The position numbers and the translations under genes are program-made. The notes below the pieces were generated by a model. That model saw only the letters and a list, made by a program, of their open reading frames with translations, was not told where the DNA came from and did no database searches. DNA of 46,019 nt from Natronolimnohabitans innermongolicus JCM 12255 (lineage in GTDB: Archaea; Halobacteriota; Halobacteria; Halobacteriales; Natrialbaceae), in NCBI RefSeq assembly GCF_000337215.1, contig NZ_AOHZ01000068.1:85340-131358 (forward strand), given 5' to 3'. Every line of letters begins with the position of its first letter. The first letter of the stretch is position 1. This document shows, in pieces, positions 23,603-31,372 of the stretch.

Positions 23603-24928
23603 GTGATCGACCGCAGGCAGGGTCGCGAGTTCGCGACCGACGTCGTTCGCCTCGCGCGCACCGAGCAGCTGACGCTGTTGGCGGCCGGCGTCGCCTTCTA
23701 CGGCTTCATCTCGCTCGTCCCGCTCATGCTGCTCGCGGTCGGGATCGCCGCCTCGATCGGCGGAGAGGCACTGGCCGAACAGCTCGCGACCGCTGCGAGC
23801 GACGTCCTCACGCAGTCGGCACAGGAATTGCTCGCCGAGACGGTCCTCGACGAGACCGGACGCCAGAGCGCGACCGTCGTCGGCGCGTTCGGGCTCCTGT
23901 GGGGCTCGAGTCGGGTCCTTCGCGGTCTCGATCGCGCGTTCTCGAAAGTCTACGGCACCGCGGCCTCGAAGTCGTTCATCGACACCGCCTGGGACGCGAT
24001 GATCGTCTTTCTCGTCATTACGTTCGGGCTCGCGCTCGTCGGCGTCCTCGAGTTCGTGATCCGGTTCGTTCCGTTTCTCGGAGTGACCGTGGTCGGTCCG
24101 ATTCTCGTCGTTCTGGGGCTGATTGTGACGTTCCTTCCGCTGTACGTCGTCTTTCCGGACGCGAACGTCGGTCTTCGAGAGGCCCTTCCCGGGACGATTA
24201 TCGCCGCCGTCGGTTGGTTCGCCCTGAGTCGGACGTTCTCTCTCTACGCCCAGATCGCGACCGAACAGGCCGTCTACGGCGCACTCGGGGCCGTCTTTCT
24301 CGTGCTCATCTGGCTGTACGTCGGGGCGATTATCCTCGTCTTCGGGGCCGTCATAAACGCCGTCCTCGCCGACCGTGAAGCGGATCGGCAGCTACAAAGT
24401 CCCGGCGCGAGACAGGTTCCAACAGAAGCGATGACCGACGACGACACGGGTGCCGACGAGGGGGCGACGGACGACCGCGTAGACGCGGAACCGAGCGCAG
24501 GCACGGAGCCGGCTGGCGCCGCTAGCGCACGCCGTAGCGCCCGCACGCGGGACCGATCTGACGATCCCGAAGCGCTTCGTGAAGAGGTCGAACGACTGCG
24601 CGACAGAGTCGACTCCTTCGAGGACAACGTCGAGCGCCGAACTGTCAGAAAGGAATCGCTCGAGAGCGACCTCAAGCGCTACGTTCGGCGCCGTGTTCGG
24701 CGCGGTCACGCCACCGGCTGGGGGCCGTACCTCGTCTTGCTGTACGGCACTGCGATGTCGATCGCGGCGTTTTACTTCCTCTCGGGCGGCTGGGCGATCC
24801 TGGCGATGTTCGTCGTCTGGACGTCGACGCTCGGCGTCTACGCCCTGATGGTGCTGTTCGGGTTCGGGCTCTCGATCCTCGGGCTTCCCGGTCGCCTTCG
24901 AAACGCGATCGGCGACCGACGCTCCTGA
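23603..24928 (+). CDS. YihY/BrkB family membrane protein with C-terminal coiled coil
   Basis: A 441-residue protein starting with GTG at 23603. Residues ~15-265 match the YihY/BrkB (formerly 'ribonuclease BN') fold: AGVAFYGFISLVPLMLLAVG, then LWGSSRVLRGLDRAFSKVYG, LPLYVVFPDANVGLREALPG, and IWLYVGAIILVFGAVINAVL, with about six TM helices. An acidic Asp/Thr/Ala linker (about 275-320) leads to a coiled-coil-like segment (EALREEVERLRDRVDSFED) and a final pair of TM helices. The C-terminal extension is a haloarchaeal addition to the basic family. Family function is uncertain; a transport or envelope role is usually assumed. Confidence 0.85.
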   Translation: MIDRRQGREFATDVVRLARTEQLTLLAAGVAFYGFISLVPLMLLAVGIAASIGGEALAEQLATAASDVLTQSAQELLAETVLDETGRQSATVVGAFGLLWGSSRVLRGLDRAFSKVYGTAASKSFIDTAWDAMIVFLVITFGLALVGVLEFVIRFVPFLGVTVVGPILVVLGLIVTFLPLYVVFPDANVGLREALPGTIIAAVGWFALSRTFSLYAQIATEQAVYGALGAVFLVLIWLYVGAIILVFGAVINAVLADREADRQLQSPGARQVPTEAMTDDDTGADEGATDDRVDAEPSAGTEPAGAASARRSARTRDRSDDPEALREEVERLRDRVDSFEDNVERRTVRKESLESDLKRYVRRRVRRGHATGWGPYLVLLYGTAMSIAAFYFLSGGWAILAMFVVWTSTLGVYALMVLFGFGLSILGLPGRLRNAIGDRRS

Positions 24929-25093
24929 TTCGGGTCCGTCGACGTCAAATCGCCACCCCTCGCATCCGTCGTTTCACGCCGACTCGGCGTTCGATTTCCC
25001 GTTCTCCGTCCGTGCTCTCCGTCGTGCTCGTCCGTTCGGTTGTTCTGTACACCGCTTTCGCCCGTCACGCGCTCTCGAGCCGTCGTTTTGTCG

Positions 25094-25891
25094 CTACTGC
25101 ACCGGTACGACGCGCTGGCGGAGGAAGTGACGGACGCGGGTCGTGTACGTCTGGGGGCGGTGGAGGTTACAGATGTGGCCGACGTCCGCGAGCACCTCGA
25201 CGCGGCCGTCGGCGGCCGCCGCGGCGTGTTCTCGCTCTCCGCGTCGCATGATCTTGTCGTGCTCGCCGTTGAGGATCAACGTGGGGCCGGGATACGTCGA
25301 GAGCTTCGCCCGAAAATCCTCGTCTCTGATATCGGGGTCGGCGCGGCCGAACTCGCGCGGGTAGATCCCGGCGTCGATGATCGCCGATTCGATCTCGTCC
25401 GGCAGATCCCTGTTTCGGACCCAGCGATAGCCGAGCCGTTCGACGGCTCGACGGCCGCGTTCCGGTTTCGTCGCGAGGCGCCAGAGGCCGCCGACCGCAC
25501 GCGTCACCGTCGCCATGCCGCCGGTCGGGTTCGCGCTACAGCCCGTCAGAACGAGGCCGTCGACGTCTTCGGGGTGGCGATAGGCGTACTCCGTCGCGAC
25601 GTAACCACCCAGCGAGAGACCGACGAGCACGGCGCTTCCGTCGGTGTAGTCGTCGATCGCGCCCTCGAGCAGGTCGATGGCGGTGTCCATTCGGAACGGC
25701 TCGTAGCTCCGGACGCCGTGGCCGGGGAGGTCGGGTGCGACCACGCGATACTCGTCCTGTAATTCGACGAACTGCGGAAGCCACATCGATCGCGTGAACA
25801 TCGCGCCGTGGACGAACACGATCGCCTGCTCGCCTTCGGGGCCGGCGACGTCGATACCGGGACGTCCACTGTCGTCGTCGTGTCGTGCCAT
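25094..25891 (-). CDS. alpha/beta hydrolase
   Basis: A 265-residue alpha/beta-hydrolase-fold enzyme. Seen: IVFVHGAMFTRSMW (oxyanion HG), VVAPDLPGHGVRSYE, nucleophile elbow VLVGLSLGGYVA (S93), acid in LILNGEHDKIM, and the catalytic His in VLADVGHICNLHRP. The triad is complete. The cap domain (residues ~130-195) contains WRLATKPERGRRAVERLGY. The family covers esterases, peptidases and haloperoxidase-like enzymes; the substrate cannot be named. The gene stands alone and is convergent with the BrkB-type gene. Confidence 0.88.
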   Translation of the reverse strand: MARHDDDSGRPGIDVAGPEGEQAIVFVHGAMFTRSMWLPQFVELQDEYRVVAPDLPGHGVRSYEPFRMDTAIDLLEGAIDDYTDGSAVLVGLSLGGYVATEYAYRHPEDVDGLVLTGCSANPTGGMATVTRAVGGLWRLATKPERGRRAVERLGYRWVRNRDLPDEIESAIIDAGIYPREFGRADPDIRDEDFRAKLSTYPGPTLILNGEHDKIMRRGEREHAAAAADGRVEVLADVGHICNLHRPQTYTTRVRHFLRQRVVPVQ

Positions 25892-26072
25892 AGCCGTCGT
25901 ATGACGAGTCGGGACTTAGTTATCGGGCCGGAACGCACAGCCGTCCCGGACGTAGTCCACTCGAAACTGCCGTCCCGAAGCGTCCGTCCACACGATCGGA
26001 TCGCCGGCTCCGAGTTCTGCGGCTCGAGCCGACCGTCGCTAGAGACCGGACTCGCGAAAACGAGTCTTCGCG

Positions 26073-26801
26073 TTATCGTCCGTCGTCGCCGTCAGCGTCG
26101 TCGCTCTCGTTCTTGCGCTCGCTCTCGCGATTCGCGGTCTCTCCCCGCTCGGCCGTCGATCCCCCGTCCGGCGGCCGCGGATCGCTGATCGCATCCGGAT
26201 CGATTTCGGGATCGACCGCGGCGTCGGTTCGTCCCGGGCCGTCGGTCGGCTCGACCGTCGCATCGGTCGGCTCCCGATCCGCGTCCGGGTCGACGCGTGC
26301 GTCCGTCTGCCGGCGCTTCTCGTCGCTCTCGAGGGTGGCATCGGTCGGCGATCTATCCTCGGTGCGGTCGACCGAGATGCCCGAGGGGGTACCCGGCGTG
26401 TCGGTTCCACCGACCAGCTCGGTCGGATCCGCCTCGAGGCCGCGATCCTGACGGTCGGCGGTCTCGTCGCCGCGCGTCGTCAACTCCGCTTCGGACGGCT
26501 TTGACGGCTCGGACGTCTCAGTCACCTCGGGCGCCTCGCTCGCCCCCTCGGCTTCCGTCGGGAGTTCGCCCTCGAGTCGGACGGCGTCGGCGGTCACCTC
26601 GCGAACCGAATCGGCCTCGAGCGGACGGGTCTCGTCGGTGACGCCTTCCCAGCCGATCGAGGACGTGACGGAGTCGATCGCGTCGGCGTTCGGTCTGACG
26701 TGAGCGACGTTACCCTCGATCGCCGCGACGACGCCGACGTCCTCGCCGGCGGCGTTTCGAACGGGTTTGCCGACGTCGTCGTCGGTAAACGGACGGTGCA
26801 T
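26073..26801 (-). CDS. barrel-like N-terminal domain with long disordered acidic tail (paralogue 1)
   Basis: A 242-residue protein. Residues 1-70 (FTDDDVGKPVRNAAGEDVGV, ending in a DSVREVTADAVRLEG strand) look like a PRC-barrel-type small beta barrel. The remaining ~170 residues are low-complexity Asp/Glu/Thr/Pro sequence with recurring blocks such as PTDATVEP and QTDARVDP. The neighbour at 26994-27632 has the same N-terminal domain (FTDDDIGKPVERADGKVIG) but a membrane tail, so the pair arose by duplication. Function unknown; PRC barrels often serve as assembly or regulatory modules. Soluble by sequence. Confidence 0.75.
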   Translation of the reverse strand: MHRPFTDDDVGKPVRNAAGEDVGVVAAIEGNVAHVRPNADAIDSVTSSIGWEGVTDETRPLEADSVREVTADAVRLEGELPTEAEGASEAPEVTETSEPSKPSEAELTTRGDETADRQDRGLEADPTELVGGTDTPGTPSGISVDRTEDRSPTDATLESDEKRRQTDARVDPDADREPTDATVEPTDGPGRTDAAVDPEIDPDAISDPRPPDGGSTAERGETANRESERKNESDDADGDDGR

Positions 26802-26993
26802 GTCTGCCGATATCAGTCGTCGAGAAAAGCAAGTGGTGCCTGCGATCGTCGGGACGACGGAGACGGGAGCCCGTCGTTCGTTTCCGCGCCCTCGCCGAGC
26901 GAATCTGTCGGTCCGACGCTCGCGCAGATTCGCGGATTCGTCGGTAGCGTCGGTTCGATTCGGACCGTGTCGGGCGGTTCGGCCGCTTTCAGT

Positions 26994-27632
26994 TCAGTGA
27001 TCGAGCCCCGGTTCCATGTACGCCGCGGCGACGACGGCGGCGGCCGCGAGGAACGCGAACATCATGAATCCGGCCGCCCCCGAGACGAGGCCGAGTTCGG
27101 GACCGACCGTGAGCAGGTCCATCTCCTGGTAGCCGTACCAGGCAAAGAGCAACGCGATAATTCCGGAGAGGACCGCGACGCCCGCGGAAACCATCTGGAA
27201 CCGGTTGTCGAACGAACGGAGGCTGCCGGCGCTCGAACTCGTTTCTGGCACCGTCGTCGTGCCGCCGTCGGAGCGGTTCGACTCCGTCGTCTCATCCGCT
27301 CCCTCGACATTGTCTTCTGCGGACTCCGATTCCGTCTCCCCGTTGTCGGCGGCCGCTGCTGTGCCAGCCGTGGCCGCCGTCGCGTCCGCTCGAGAGAAGC
27401 TGTCGTCGAGGTAGATTCGCGTGTCGGCAACCAGACTGACGTCCTCGGCCTCGAGGATGAACGGACGGTCGGGCTCCGCCCGGTCGAACCTCACCAGCAG
27501 TCTGTCGATGGCGTCCGGGGCGGGATCGACGCGAACGCCGTCGTCTTCGAGCGCCCCAACGGTTCCGATCACCTTCCCGTCAGCGCGCTCGACGGGCTTC
27601 CCGATATCGTCGTCGGTGAACGTCGCACACAT
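26994..27632 (-). CDS. barrel-like domain with C-terminal TM helices (paralogue 2)
   Basis: A 212-residue protein. The N-terminal 75 residues match the upstream domain of the 26073-26801 protein (FTDDDIGKPVERADG; DAIDRLLVRFDR; EAEDVSLVADTRIYLDD). A Glu/Ser/Thr/Ala linker (80-135) follows, then two TM helices (about 148-168, IALLFAWYG region, and 180-205, AAGFMMFAFLAAAAVVAAAY). It would hold the barrel domain in the cytoplasm at the membrane. It has its own start with a 192-bp gap to paralogue 1. Function unknown. Confidence 0.78.
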   Translation of the reverse strand: MCATFTDDDIGKPVERADGKVIGTVGALEDDGVRVDPAPDAIDRLLVRFDRAEPDRPFILEAEDVSLVADTRIYLDDSFSRADATAATAGTAAAADNGETESESAEDNVEGADETTESNRSDGGTTTVPETSSSAGSLRSFDNRFQMVSAGVAVLSGIIALLFAWYGYQEMDLLTVGPELGLVSGAAGFMMFAFLAAAAVVAAAYMEPGLDH

Positions 27633-27767
27633 TGTTAATTAGCTGGGTTCTCCGGGCAAGCCCCTAAACCCTCTGATTCGTCGTGGATCGGAGTTCACGC
27701 CGCGCCTCACCGGATTACCCGGGTCTCTCCCGCGACGCGAGGTCGGTTCGGCGACGAGTGTCATCGC

Positions 27768-28847
27768 TCAGTCGATCGGAAACCGCAACAGCGCGCCGAC
27801 GCCGTCGAACGCCTCGGCGAACCGACTGCCGTCGGGGAAGTCGTCGGGGACGACGACGGTCTCGCCGCCTTGCTGTTCGGTTCGGTCGCCAAGCTCCTGC
27901 AGGTCGTCGGCCTCGAGTTCCGTCGAGAGCAACAGCGTCTCGACGGCGTCGAACTCGAGGGCGTCGTCGATTTCTTCGCGGCCGTAGGCGACCGGCTCCT
28001 CGCCGTCGCCGACGCGATCGAAGAACGCCGACAGCGTTTCTGTTACGTCCTCTCGGTCGCGCTCCTCGAGTGCCTCTTGGCCCTTCTCTGCGAGTTGCTC
28101 GAGGCCCTGCTGGGTGGCGTATTCGACGGCGAACTCGCCGGTGAGGCGATCCTCGAGTCGGTGGTCGAGATCGGCCTCCTCCCGAAACGTCTCGATGGTT
28201 CCGGTCGTGCCGCCGAGCAGGACGCTGTCGACAGGGTCGTCGTCGACGAACGCTCGCCGCGCGCGTTCGGCGACCTCGTCGAAGAACTCCCGTTTCTGCC
28301 GTTCGCGGTCGCGCTCGAAGCGCTCGGCCGATTGGCCGCCGGCGCTCGACTTTCCGGGGACGTTGCTGTCGAACGTGTCGACGACGTCGACGCCCTGACC
28401 GTCGAGACGTCCCAGCGCGGCGCCGCCCCGTTCGACGACCAGCAGTCCGTGGGTCGACTCGGGCTCGGTGACGTCCTGGAGCGGGCCGAGGTCGAACTCG
28501 TTGGCGTGGCGGTAGGTCGATTCCTTGATCGGGACAGGGAGGTCGTCGAAGACGACCGTGAGGAGGTCGCCGTCGGGCGCGCCGGCGTAGATCGCCAGCC
28601 CGTGTTCCGGGATCTCGTCGTACTCGTTGAGCGTGCTCCTGACCGTCTCGAGGGCGTCGGTCAGCGGCTTTGGAAACGACTGTTCGTCGAGCTGGCTGCC
28701 CTCGGCGTAGTCGGTCTCGACGGGTTGCCGGGCCTCACCGATCGTCTCGTCGGGCGGGACGGCGAGGGTGACGAGGACATCTCGGTCGGCCGAAGCGGAC
28801 GAGAGTCGATCGAGTCGTTCGTGGAGTTCGTAGGACGAAGATGACAT
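27768..28847 (-). CDS. Vms1/eRF1-like (baeRF) GGQ-containing release factor homologue
   Basis: A 359-residue soluble protein. The key motif is KSSAGGQSAERFERDRERQ (GGQ at 170-172), closely matching the eRF1/Vms1 central domain where GGQ promotes peptidyl-tRNA hydrolysis. Flanking order also fits: an N-terminal domain ending in LLVVERGGAALGRL, the GGQ helix FFDEVAERARRAFVDD, VDSVLLGGTTGTIETF, and an eL30/eRF1-C-like end (AVETLLLSTELEADDLQELG then TVVVPDDFPDGSRF). It lacks the stop-codon-recognition NIKS-type N-domain of aRF1, so it is more like the Vms1/VLRF1 or baeRF groups linked to rescue of stalled ribosomes. The specific substrate is inferred. Confidence 0.82.
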   Translation of the reverse strand: MSSSSYELHERLDRLSSASADRDVLVTLAVPPDETIGEARQPVETDYAEGSQLDEQSFPKPLTDALETVRSTLNEYDEIPEHGLAIYAGAPDGDLLTVVFDDLPVPIKESTYRHANEFDLGPLQDVTEPESTHGLLVVERGGAALGRLDGQGVDVVDTFDSNVPGKSSAGGQSAERFERDRERQKREFFDEVAERARRAFVDDDPVDSVLLGGTTGTIETFREEADLDHRLEDRLTGEFAVEYATQQGLEQLAEKGQEALEERDREDVTETLSAFFDRVGDGEEPVAYGREEIDDALEFDAVETLLLSTELEADDLQELGDRTEQQGGETVVVPDDFPDGSRFAEAFDGVGALLRFPID

Positions 28848-29048
28848 GATCTGCGCTGTATACGTATCCGGACCGCCTCGAACATCGACGAGACGTCGTC
28901 GCTCGAGACGACGACCGGCGGTTACTGTAATCGCACTAGGACGGAGCGACGGTTGAGCGACCTGCTGGCGTGCTCAAGTCGAGACGCTTCCCTCGGGGGA
29001 CGCGTCCGTCGGCGCTCGTTCACGCGCCGGTCGCTCCTCGAGCGTTCC

Positions 29049-30038
29049 TCAGTCGCCTCGGTAGCCTCGAGGGTCGTCGCCGACCGTCGACGCCTCCCCG
29101 CGAGCGGGCGTCTCGATCAGCCAGTCGGGCAGCCGCGTTCGGAGGTCGACCGACTCGCTGCCGAGCACGGCGAAGCCGGCGAAGATCGTCAGGAAGCCGA
29201 CGACGGCGAGCGGGGCGATCGATTCGCCGAGCAACACCGCGCCGCCGAGCGTCGAGACGACCGGGACGACGTAGAAGACCAGGTTCGCCTGGATCGCGCC
29301 GGTCGACTCGAGCAGGCCGAAGTAGGCGATGTACGCGAGGACGCCGGCGACGACGCTGACGTAGGCGAGTGCGAGCACCGCTTCCGTCGTCCACACGATC
29401 TCGCCGACCGATTCGCCGGCCGACCAGGCCAGGCCGTGGCTGAGCGCCGCGGCGATGGGGAGTCCCCACGCGACCCGGACCGTACTCGAGAGCGTGGCGT
29501 GCGTGCTGGCCCGGCGGATGAGGACGGCTCCGAGCGCGGCGCTGACGGCGCCGGCAAAGAGGACGGCGCGGCCGAGAGCGTCGCCGCCGACGATCATCGC
29601 GGGATCGGGGCTGACGACGAGTGCGACGCCGACGAGACCGAGGACCATCCCGACGGCGCCGCGCGTCGAGAGGCGCTCGTTCGAGAGAAGCACAGCGGCG
29701 AACACCGGCGTCAGGATCGGATTGAGGCTGAAGACGATCGCGCCGACGGCGCTGGTCGCGTACTGCTGGCCGACGAAGATGAGCGCGTTCGCCAGCCCGA
29801 TCACGAGTCCGCCAGTTGCGAGGATCCCGACGACGTCGGCCCGCGTTCTGGGACGGAGTTCCTCGCGCGAGGCGGTGATCGCGATGTAGCCGAGCATAAC
29901 CAGCGCCGCGACGTCGAACCGAATCGCGACGAACGTCAGCGGCGGAAAGTACTCGAGGCCGGCCTTCGCGGCGACGAACGTCCCGCCGAAGAACAGACTC
30001 GAGAGGGCAAAGAAGATCGCCGAGCGGCGGTCGATCAT
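29049..30038 (-). CDS. EamA/DMT family transporter
   Basis: A 329-residue inner-membrane exporter-type protein with ten TM helices in two EamA repeats. Repeat 1 is residues ~5-135 (AIFFALSSLFFGGTFVAAK, QYATSAVGAIVFSLNPILT, and GMVLGLVGVALVV); repeat 2 is ~150-285 (WGLPIAAALSHGLAW, SVVAGVLAYIAYFGLLESTG, and FLTIFAGFAVLGS). The N-terminal start is ATG 30038 (MIDRRSAIFF); upstream in-frame sequence is not membrane-like. It is divergent from an HTH regulator and the shared 263-bp intergenic region holds two operator-like sites, suggesting control by that regulator. Substrate unknown. Confidence 0.88.
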   Translation of the reverse strand: MIDRRSAIFFALSSLFFGGTFVAAKAGLEYFPPLTFVAIRFDVAALVMLGYIAITASREELRPRTRADVVGILATGGLVIGLANALIFVGQQYATSAVGAIVFSLNPILTPVFAAVLLSNERLSTRGAVGMVLGLVGVALVVSPDPAMIVGGDALGRAVLFAGAVSAALGAVLIRRASTHATLSSTVRVAWGLPIAAALSHGLAWSAGESVGEIVWTTEAVLALAYVSVVAGVLAYIAYFGLLESTGAIQANLVFYVVPVVSTLGGAVLLGESIAPLAVVGFLTIFAGFAVLGSESVDLRTRLPDWLIETPARGEASTVGDDPRGYRGD

Positions 30039-30153
30039 CCGACCACCCTCGGCGAGCGACCGAGCAGCGACCGAGCCGATCGGCGATCGGCCGGCGCAGA
30101 GAGCGAAGAGGGCATCATACTCCAAGAGACGGGCGCCAACCCCATAGTTCAGT

Positions 30154-30170
30154 TCAGAAAATATTTCACG
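30154..30170. promoter_or_regulatory. operator-like site O2
   Basis: TCAGAAAATATTTCACG matches 13 of 17 positions of site O1 (CGTGAAAGTATTTCACG at 30246-30262) and keeps a full TATTTCACG half. It lies on the transporter side of the divergent region and includes the AT-rich AAAATATTT. Confidence 0.5.
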
Positions 30171-30245
30171 AGAAGAAATCGTGGTAGGGCGCGTGTCGGT
30201 CGTCACGCAACGAAAGCTGCGACTCGTCGGCCGGCGATATCACCG

Positions 30246-30262
30246 CGTGAAAGTATTTCACG
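30246..30262. promoter_or_regulatory. operator-like palindrome O1
   Basis: CGTGAAA-GTA-TTTCACG is a perfect inverted repeat with 7-bp arms and a 3-bp spacer, flanked by CACCG and GTG that extend the symmetry. It lies 40 bp before the ATG of the HTH regulator, on its likely promoter, which suggests autoregulation. Confidence 0.6.
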
Positions 30263-30301
30263 GTGCGAAAGCACTATGACGTGGATGGGAGAATACCCGA
30301 T

Positions 30302-31108
30302 ATGGACGGGACGGAATCGGCGCTCCAGGAGATCGAATTTCTCGCGCTCTCGCCGAACCGCGTCGCGGTGCTCGAGGCGCTGGCGGAGACGCCACACACG
30401 CGCACGGAACTCGCGTCGGAGACGGGCGCCTCGCAGGCGACGCTCGGACGGATTCTGGGTGACTTTCAGGACCGCTCGTGGATTCGCCGCGACGGAAGCG
30501 AGTACGCCGCGACCGCGACGGGCGCGCTCGTCGCGTCGGGGATGACCGACCTTCAGGAGATCATCGAGACCGAACGGCGCCTTCGGTCGGTCGTCGACTA
30601 TCTCCCCGCTGACGAGTTGACGTTCGATCTTCGCCGGCTGGCCGACGCTCGGATCACCACCCCCAGCCAGACGCGTCCGAACGCGCCGCTGTCGCGGCTG
30701 CTCGAGTTACTGCGGGATGCAGCGGACGTCCGGACAGTCTCGCACGCGTTCAACGAACAGACGCTGACGGTCGTCGACGAGCGGACGGCCGCCGGCGAGC
30801 AGACGTTCCGCGGCGTCTTCTCGCGATCCGCGATCGACGCGCTGGCCGACGATTCCGAACTCAGGGCCCGGCTCGCGTCGCTGCGGTCGACCGACGAGGC
30901 GTCGATCCGAGTCCGCGACGACGCGGTCCCCCTCGCGGTGATGATCCTCGACGACACCGTCTACCTGCTCGTCCGCGACGAACAGGGCGTGCTTCGGGCG
31001 TCGATCGATACCGACGACCCCGCCGTTCGAACGTGGGCGACGGAGACGGTCGCCGAGTACTGGTCGAGCGCCCGAACGCTCTCGGAAGCCGGCTTCTCGC
31101 TCGAGTGA
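30302..31108 (+). CDS. winged-helix transcriptional regulator (FilR1-domain type)
   Basis: A 268-residue regulator. An N-terminal winged helix (EIEFLALSPNRVAVLEALAE, TRTELASETGASQATLGRIL, RSWIRRDGSEYAATATG) is followed by a C-terminal sensor-like domain (residues ~100-265) ending with VPLAVMILDDTVYLLVRDE and a helix, as in the haloarchaeal HTH family with a methanogen FilR1-like effector domain. ATG at 30302 is preferred over a GTG at 30263, which overlaps operator O1. It is divergent from an EamA transporter, and two matching palindromic sites in the gap suggest it controls both. The ligand is unknown, possibly the exported compound. Confidence 0.85.
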   Translation: MDGTESALQEIEFLALSPNRVAVLEALAETPHTRTELASETGASQATLGRILGDFQDRSWIRRDGSEYAATATGALVASGMTDLQEIIETERRLRSVVDYLPADELTFDLRRLADARITTPSQTRPNAPLSRLLELLRDAADVRTVSHAFNEQTLTVVDERTAAGEQTFRGVFSRSAIDALADDSELRARLASLRSTDEASIRVRDDAVPLAVMILDDTVYLLVRDEQGVLRASIDTDDPAVRTWATETVAEYWSSARTLSEAGFSLE

Positions 31109-31372
31109 CTACGGTCGTCTTCGTGTCCAGTGGGACCAACTATCATTCGGTTTATCTATTCATTCACGAGTGCCGATGAGACACGTCGGCTGATCGAATA
31201 TTTAACTGTAAATTCGTCGCAGCGATCGTCAAATGGCGGTCCCGAGTGGCGCTGCGTCTATATTCTCCGTTGAATTACCATTTGGCAATAACAATTATCT
31301 ACTCGCTGTGGACATGATCTGATAGGTTATGAGTATACACACAGTGGTGGGAATCGATCTCGGGAGGCAGCG
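31109..31372. promoter_or_regulatory. AT-rich upstream region of the transducer-opsin operon
   Basis: A 264-bp AT-rich gap with several TATA-like stretches (GAATATTTAAC near 31196, TAACAATTATC near 31288, GTTATGAGTATAC near 31327). CAAATGG (about 31230) and CCATTTG (about 31278) form separated inverted arms. A strong Shine-Dalgarno-like GGAGG (31363-31367) lies 5 bp before ATG 31373 and fixes that start; such sites are not universal in haloarchaea. Confidence 0.55.

Noticed and set aside
28853-28862. ORB-like TATACAGCGC on the minus strand before the Vms1-like gene
   Set aside because: It matches only the AT-containing half and lacks the CACCGAGGGG half; more likely part of a TATA-type promoter.
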